Assembly (NCBI GenBank): GCA_000697455.1
Contig: JNET01032723.1
Coordinates: forward strand, 1 to 12,597
Origin: Basidiobolus heterosporus B8920
Lineage: Eukaryota; Basidiobolomycota; Basidiobolomycetes; Basidiobolales; Basidiobolaceae
DNA: 12,597 nt
Reading direction: 5' to 3'
Positions 9,601 through 12,597 of the stretch are shown here, in pieces. Numbering within the stretch: the first letter of the stretch is position 1; each line of letters starts with the position of its first letter. The translations under genes were made by a program, and so were the position numbers. The notes beneath the pieces are model-generated. The model was not told where the DNA came from, did no database searches, and saw only the letters and a list, made by a program, of their open reading frames with translations.

Positions 9601-10816
9601 ATCGGAAATATGTTCTCGGAGTTTCTCATTAGAATCACGTAACCATGAGAGTGTCTCGTAGTGTTCACGCTCGTAGGCCAGCTCGTGGTGCTCAATAAGA
9701 AGCTGGTCATGCTTCTTCTCCAGCTCCCCTAAGTGGATCAACATAGTTAGCCATATGAACGTCACAAATTCCATTGCCCAGCATGTACCATAGGATTCTC
9801 TTAAAGTACGAATCTTGGTAAGATTGGCTGCCTCTGATTGGCGTGACTTCTCTAATTCATATTGTAGATTGATAGCCTATCAAATTTAGAATTGTAAAAA
9901 GCCTAGCCGAAGTAGCAATCCTTTTATGTAAATATGTACTTTTTCTTTCCACTCATCCACTCTAGCGGTCGACCGACGCACTCTTATCGTTTCGGACCGT
10001 AGTTTCTCATTCTCTCGAACCTGCTCCTCTAATTCCAGGCTAAGTTCGCGTAGACGGAGGTTGGCCTCCTCCAAATCTTTTGAAACGGCAGCTAATGTCT
10101 GAGCCACAAGGAAATCCAGAATGAATATTAGTGGAGCCAGGATAATGGAGGGATGACCAATAATCAACCTTTTCTGTTTTTAGAGTTGAGACGTATATGC
10201 TATCTCGAGACTCCTCAAGTGCTTCCATTTCATTTTTCATTTGTTGGGCCATAAAGAGGATCTCTTTCAATTCAGTTTCTTTCTCTTCACACTAAGATAT
10301 ACATATTTTCTTAAATATTAGACAATCCCAAAGGATATTTAAAAGACCAAACGAAACCTCTTGCTGAGCCGTCTTAATAGCAAAGGCAGAATCTTGAATA
10401 TGTGCTTCGTGTTTTAGTAGTATCGCATTGCTTAGTTCTATGGAGCAGATAAGTTGAGAGATTAAGAATATTGCGCTTGAATTTCGTAAGCATACCTGCT
10501 AGTAGTGTAAGTTGAGCACTCTTTTCTTGGATTTGTTGATTCTGGTCACGATATCTTGTGCAAGTTACACCACCGCAACAACAATTGAGATTCAACGGTA
10601 CAGAGGGCTGTTCTTGAGAAGTTCCTGAAGCTTTTAATATTGGTGAAGTGATGGCCCCTGGAAACCACCAAACAGTTTTAGAAAATAGTTCAAATGGGTC
10701 AGGATGCAGAAAAGTGGATGTTTACAAGACTTTCCACTTAAATAAGAATACTTACGAAATTTCTCAATCAGTTGCCGGTCATCGAATTCCAGCAAATTTG
10801 GAAAGGAACTCTTCAT
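6609..10816 (-). CDS. Large coiled-coil protein of unrecognised family (13 exons, about 1,110-1,130 aa; last junction uncertain)
   Basis: Exons on the minus strand: 10816-10756, 10657-10496, 10437-10358, 10291-10169, 10098-9940, 9876-9789, 9728-9601, 9549-8914, 8861-8642, 8558-8526, 8463-7576, 7505-6993, then 6910-6609 or 6844-6609. With 6910 this is 1,130 codons plus TAA; with 6844 it is 1,108. All other junctions keep one open frame. ATG 10816 has A at -3. Residues 46-53 are a cysteine cluster (CCCGGVTC). Residues about 55-330 are heptad-rich coiled coil with many E/K/L/Q. An Arg-rich NLS-like patch (RRKRRQRRRSR) lies at 422-432. Residues about 440-850 are polar, S/T/P-rich and probably disordered. 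Residues about 885-990 form a helical domain (for example TRLNRSTHKAFDIDVLSKASN and ELKLLIELLQKILKD). This layout suits a scaffold, tether or spindle-pole/nuclear structural protein, but I do not recognise the family and assign no function. Intron 1 (98 nt) and the 83-nt intron at 8559-8641 are longer than usual. Confidence 0.8.
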
Positions 10817-11127
10817 CGTAAACTCTTTTAGAGTTTGAATGTAAAATTAAACGAACTAATTATAGAGGTTAAAATCAGTAAAAACTTTACAAGAATTAGG
10901 ATTGAGTAACCAAAGAATGGAAACAACAATTAATATAGCCGGGGAAGGGGTGGAATACCAAGTTGGAATAGAAGGCATAAATACCCTCGAGACTAGAAAG
11001 GGGTGAAATGCTGGGTGTAGGCCAAGTCGAATCAGGATAAATCTATATCAATGAAGCTCAATGGCAAGATTTGATTGATGTATGATTCTGTTCAATATTA
11101 TTTCCGGAAATCGAGTCACTTGGATTT

Positions 11128-11153
11128 AACGACCATCAACGACCATCAACGAT
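11128..11153 (+). repeat. Tandem 10-bp repeat, about 2.5 copies
   Basis: The unit AACGACCATC occurs twice in perfect tandem and is followed by a partial third copy (AACGA). It lies in non-coding DNA about 480 bp past the ERO1 stop and 310 bp upstream of the coiled-coil gene start. It may be replication slippage or a duplicated binding site. Confidence 0.6.
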
Positions 11154-11573
11154 TGCTACCATCTTCGTGCAATATGCTTCCATTATTTGATAAACCCTTA
11201 AGGACACACAGACACACACGCGACAGTTGTTTGTATGTACTTAAATGAGACTCATTATATTATTCTGACTTGTAATCTCCCTTGCTCTGCTTTGTGTAAC
11301 GTCAAGGTTGTGAATTACTCGGATAACCACCATTAGGGCTGGATGAAATATGAACGTTTATATCATGCTTTATTGATCACAAGATCTAAGAATGCGATAA
11401 ATCCGTTAGGAGGTCCTAGCGACAACAATTAGCTGCATTGCATAAGGACTTCGATATCTATCGCGCAAATGATGTGTAGAAAATAGGCCGTTATTGCATG
11501 AGTCAAGCTCGGGTATTCCTGAAAGCTAACGAAGTCAAACAAATGGATTTGATCACATAGTGTTTGGTCTAGT

Positions 11574-11579
11574 TTTATT
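11574..11579 (-). terminator. Probable poly(A) signal of ERO1
   Basis: TTTATT on the plus strand is AATAAA on the coding strand, 54 nt past the ERO1 stop codon, an ordinary spacing for a 3'-end signal. Confidence 0.45.
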
Positions 11580-11632
11580 TGTCATCGTAGAAACCGATAG
11601 AGCTTACTGTACAAGATATCGAACGAGAGCTA

Positions 11633-12597
11633 TTAGTCTTGCGCGAGGTACATGTTACGAAAGCGTTGAAGTGAAGATATGCTTTCTGAAAATCTATTAA
11701 ACGTGTTAAACAAAGTCACAAGTTCACTGCGTTGTAGTAGACTTGGGCTTGCTCGGGGCCCGAATTTGTACTCATCGTAAGAGAAAAGCACTTTAAGCGC
11801 GGTTCCTAAACCAGTTGTTTGAATTTTACCCCACAACCGGCATTTATCACACCCTACACAATCCATAATCCGGGTAACATTCCGGAAATGATCCTTGAAC
11901 TCCTCCTTCAGCAAAGCTGATGTTGGGTCACTGAACAGTGTCTTCTCATCGAAGAAAGGGGGCAGCGGCTTGCTCAAGGTGAGAATATTATCTAATATAG
12001 CCTAGAGAAAGAACGTAAATCGTCGGCTCATACACTGGTGAAAGTGAAGTATTTACCTTCACGCTATGATCCTCCTTAGGGTCTCCACTACAAAAATCAT
12101 ATCGTTGGAGATACGGGGACATTTTGTTCAGAGCACGTAGCAAGATGGCATAGTTGAAATACATGTTCTCGATACGGTCAGGATGTCCTCCAACGCGTTC
12201 ATGAAAACACTCAAAGTTAGGACCCCATTGGCCGGTTGTCTGGTTGAAGTATTCATCACAAATATGAACAGACACCGAAGCATGAAGCCCTAGAATCCCA
12301 TCAGTATAGATAGCAACAATAAAACTATAAGGAAGAATTTACCTGATATTAGACGATAAAATATCCTTTCTTCTAAGCATGTTTCATCCTCTTCCTTTAC
12401 GTCATCTAGGAATGCGTTTTTCATTGGAAAAGTGTGATCGTTGACATCCGAGATTAGTTTGATGGGCGTGAAGCAATTTTCTTCATAGACTGCTTCCCAA
12501 ATCTTGTGAGCGGGTGGACCTGAGAACCCAGTGAAACGCTCAGGATTTTGTATCAGATCTACATACACTCCATCTGAAGTAACACTAAGATCAGATT
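11633..12597 (-). CDS. ERO1: ERO1, endoplasmic reticulum thiol oxidase (3' part; 5' end outside the window)
   Basis: Exons on the minus strand: 12597 (edge)-12343, 12289-12057, 12001-11633, with introns of 53 and 55 nt; about 284 residues plus TAA. ERO1 is an FAD enzyme of the ER lumen that oxidises protein disulfide isomerase and passes electrons to oxygen. Family landmarks in order: NPERFTGFSGPPAHKIWEAV, then EENCF and TCLEER (a structural Cys pair in the human enzyme), SVHICDEYFN with GQWGPNFECF (FAD-binding region), the NMYFNYAILLRAL helix, YDFCSGD, the active-site CVGCDKC (11860-11840; outer cysteines form the FAD-proximal CxxC system) next to RLWGK, GLGTALKVLF, and the terminal helix ELVTLFNTFNRFSES. 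The shuttle cysteine pair and signal peptide lie upstream, beyond the right edge. The C-terminus ends soon after the last conserved helix, as in other fungi. All visible key residues are present, so it looks functional. Confidence 0.97.

Larger units (their letters stand above)
10817..11632. other. Intergenic region between the coiled-coil gene promoter and ERO1 3' end
   Basis: 816 bp. The left part is the upstream region of the coiled-coil gene and holds two AGGGG pentamers (10946-10950 and 10999-11003), each inside a GGGGTG context; in yeast AGGGG is the stress-response element, but its use here is unproven. A CA-rich stretch lies near 11203-11222. The right part is the ERO1 3' UTR. No coding exon, tRNA or mobile element was recognised. 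Confidence 0.55.

Noticed and set aside
1-12597. A co-regulated cluster or novel multi-gene system
   Set aside because: The four genes have unrelated roles and ordinary spacing, and one is a housekeeping gene (ERO1). Nothing ties them into a pathway, defence island or biosynthetic cluster.
1-12597. Transposon, LTR element, CRISPR, tRNA or rRNA content
   Set aside because: No terminal repeats, transposase or reverse transcriptase motifs, regular repeat-spacer arrays or cloverleaf sequences were seen on either strand.

Overview
The window is intron-dense nuclear DNA from a fungus. Every gene is split by GT-AG introns of mostly 51-72 nt. Several introns carry yeast-like branch points (TACTAAC, CTAAC, TTGAC), and intergenic gaps are 0.6-0.8 kb. 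The protein set (ERO1, a DHA1-type MFS carrier with the zinc-induced-facilitator/TetA-like signature, a RhoGEF and a long coiled-coil protein) and the moderate A+T content fit a basidiomycete or an early-diverging (Mucoromycota-like) fungus better than an ascomycete yeast. I cannot place it more precisely from sequence alone.

Layout. (1) 105-3590, plus strand: an 11-exon gene for a 945-residue LRR-DH-PH protein, a putative Rho-family guanine nucleotide exchange factor. Its first intron is best explained as GC-AG. (2) 3591-4221: convergent 3' intergenic region. (3) 4222-5992, minus strand: a 6-exon MFS transporter of 482 residues. Its second exon appears to be a single ATG codon, a 3-nt micro-exon. 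(4) 5993-6608: promoter side of the MFS gene and 3' side of the next gene. (5) 6609-10816, minus strand: a 13-exon gene for a protein of about 1,110-1,130 residues. It has an N-terminal Cys cluster, long coiled coils, an NLS-like basic patch, a disordered middle and a helical C-terminal domain. I do not recognise its family, and the last exon junction is ambiguous. (6) 10817-11632: intergenic, with a small tandem repeat. (7) 11633-12597, minus strand: the 3' part of ERO1, the ER thiol oxidase, running off the right edge of the window.

The genes do not form an obvious pathway or cluster: Rho signalling, membrane transport, an unknown coiled-coil scaffold and oxidative protein folding. I see no transposon, provirus, CRISPR array, tRNA or rRNA. 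The notable signals are gene-structure ones: the 3-nt micro-exon, the GC-AG intron, a stop-free intron of length 3n inside the DH domain, and a competing-acceptor problem at the end of the coiled-coil gene. All exon models were built by hand from reading frame, splice signals and protein-family fit. In all three genes whose start lies in the window the joined exons give a whole number of codons with no internal stop.
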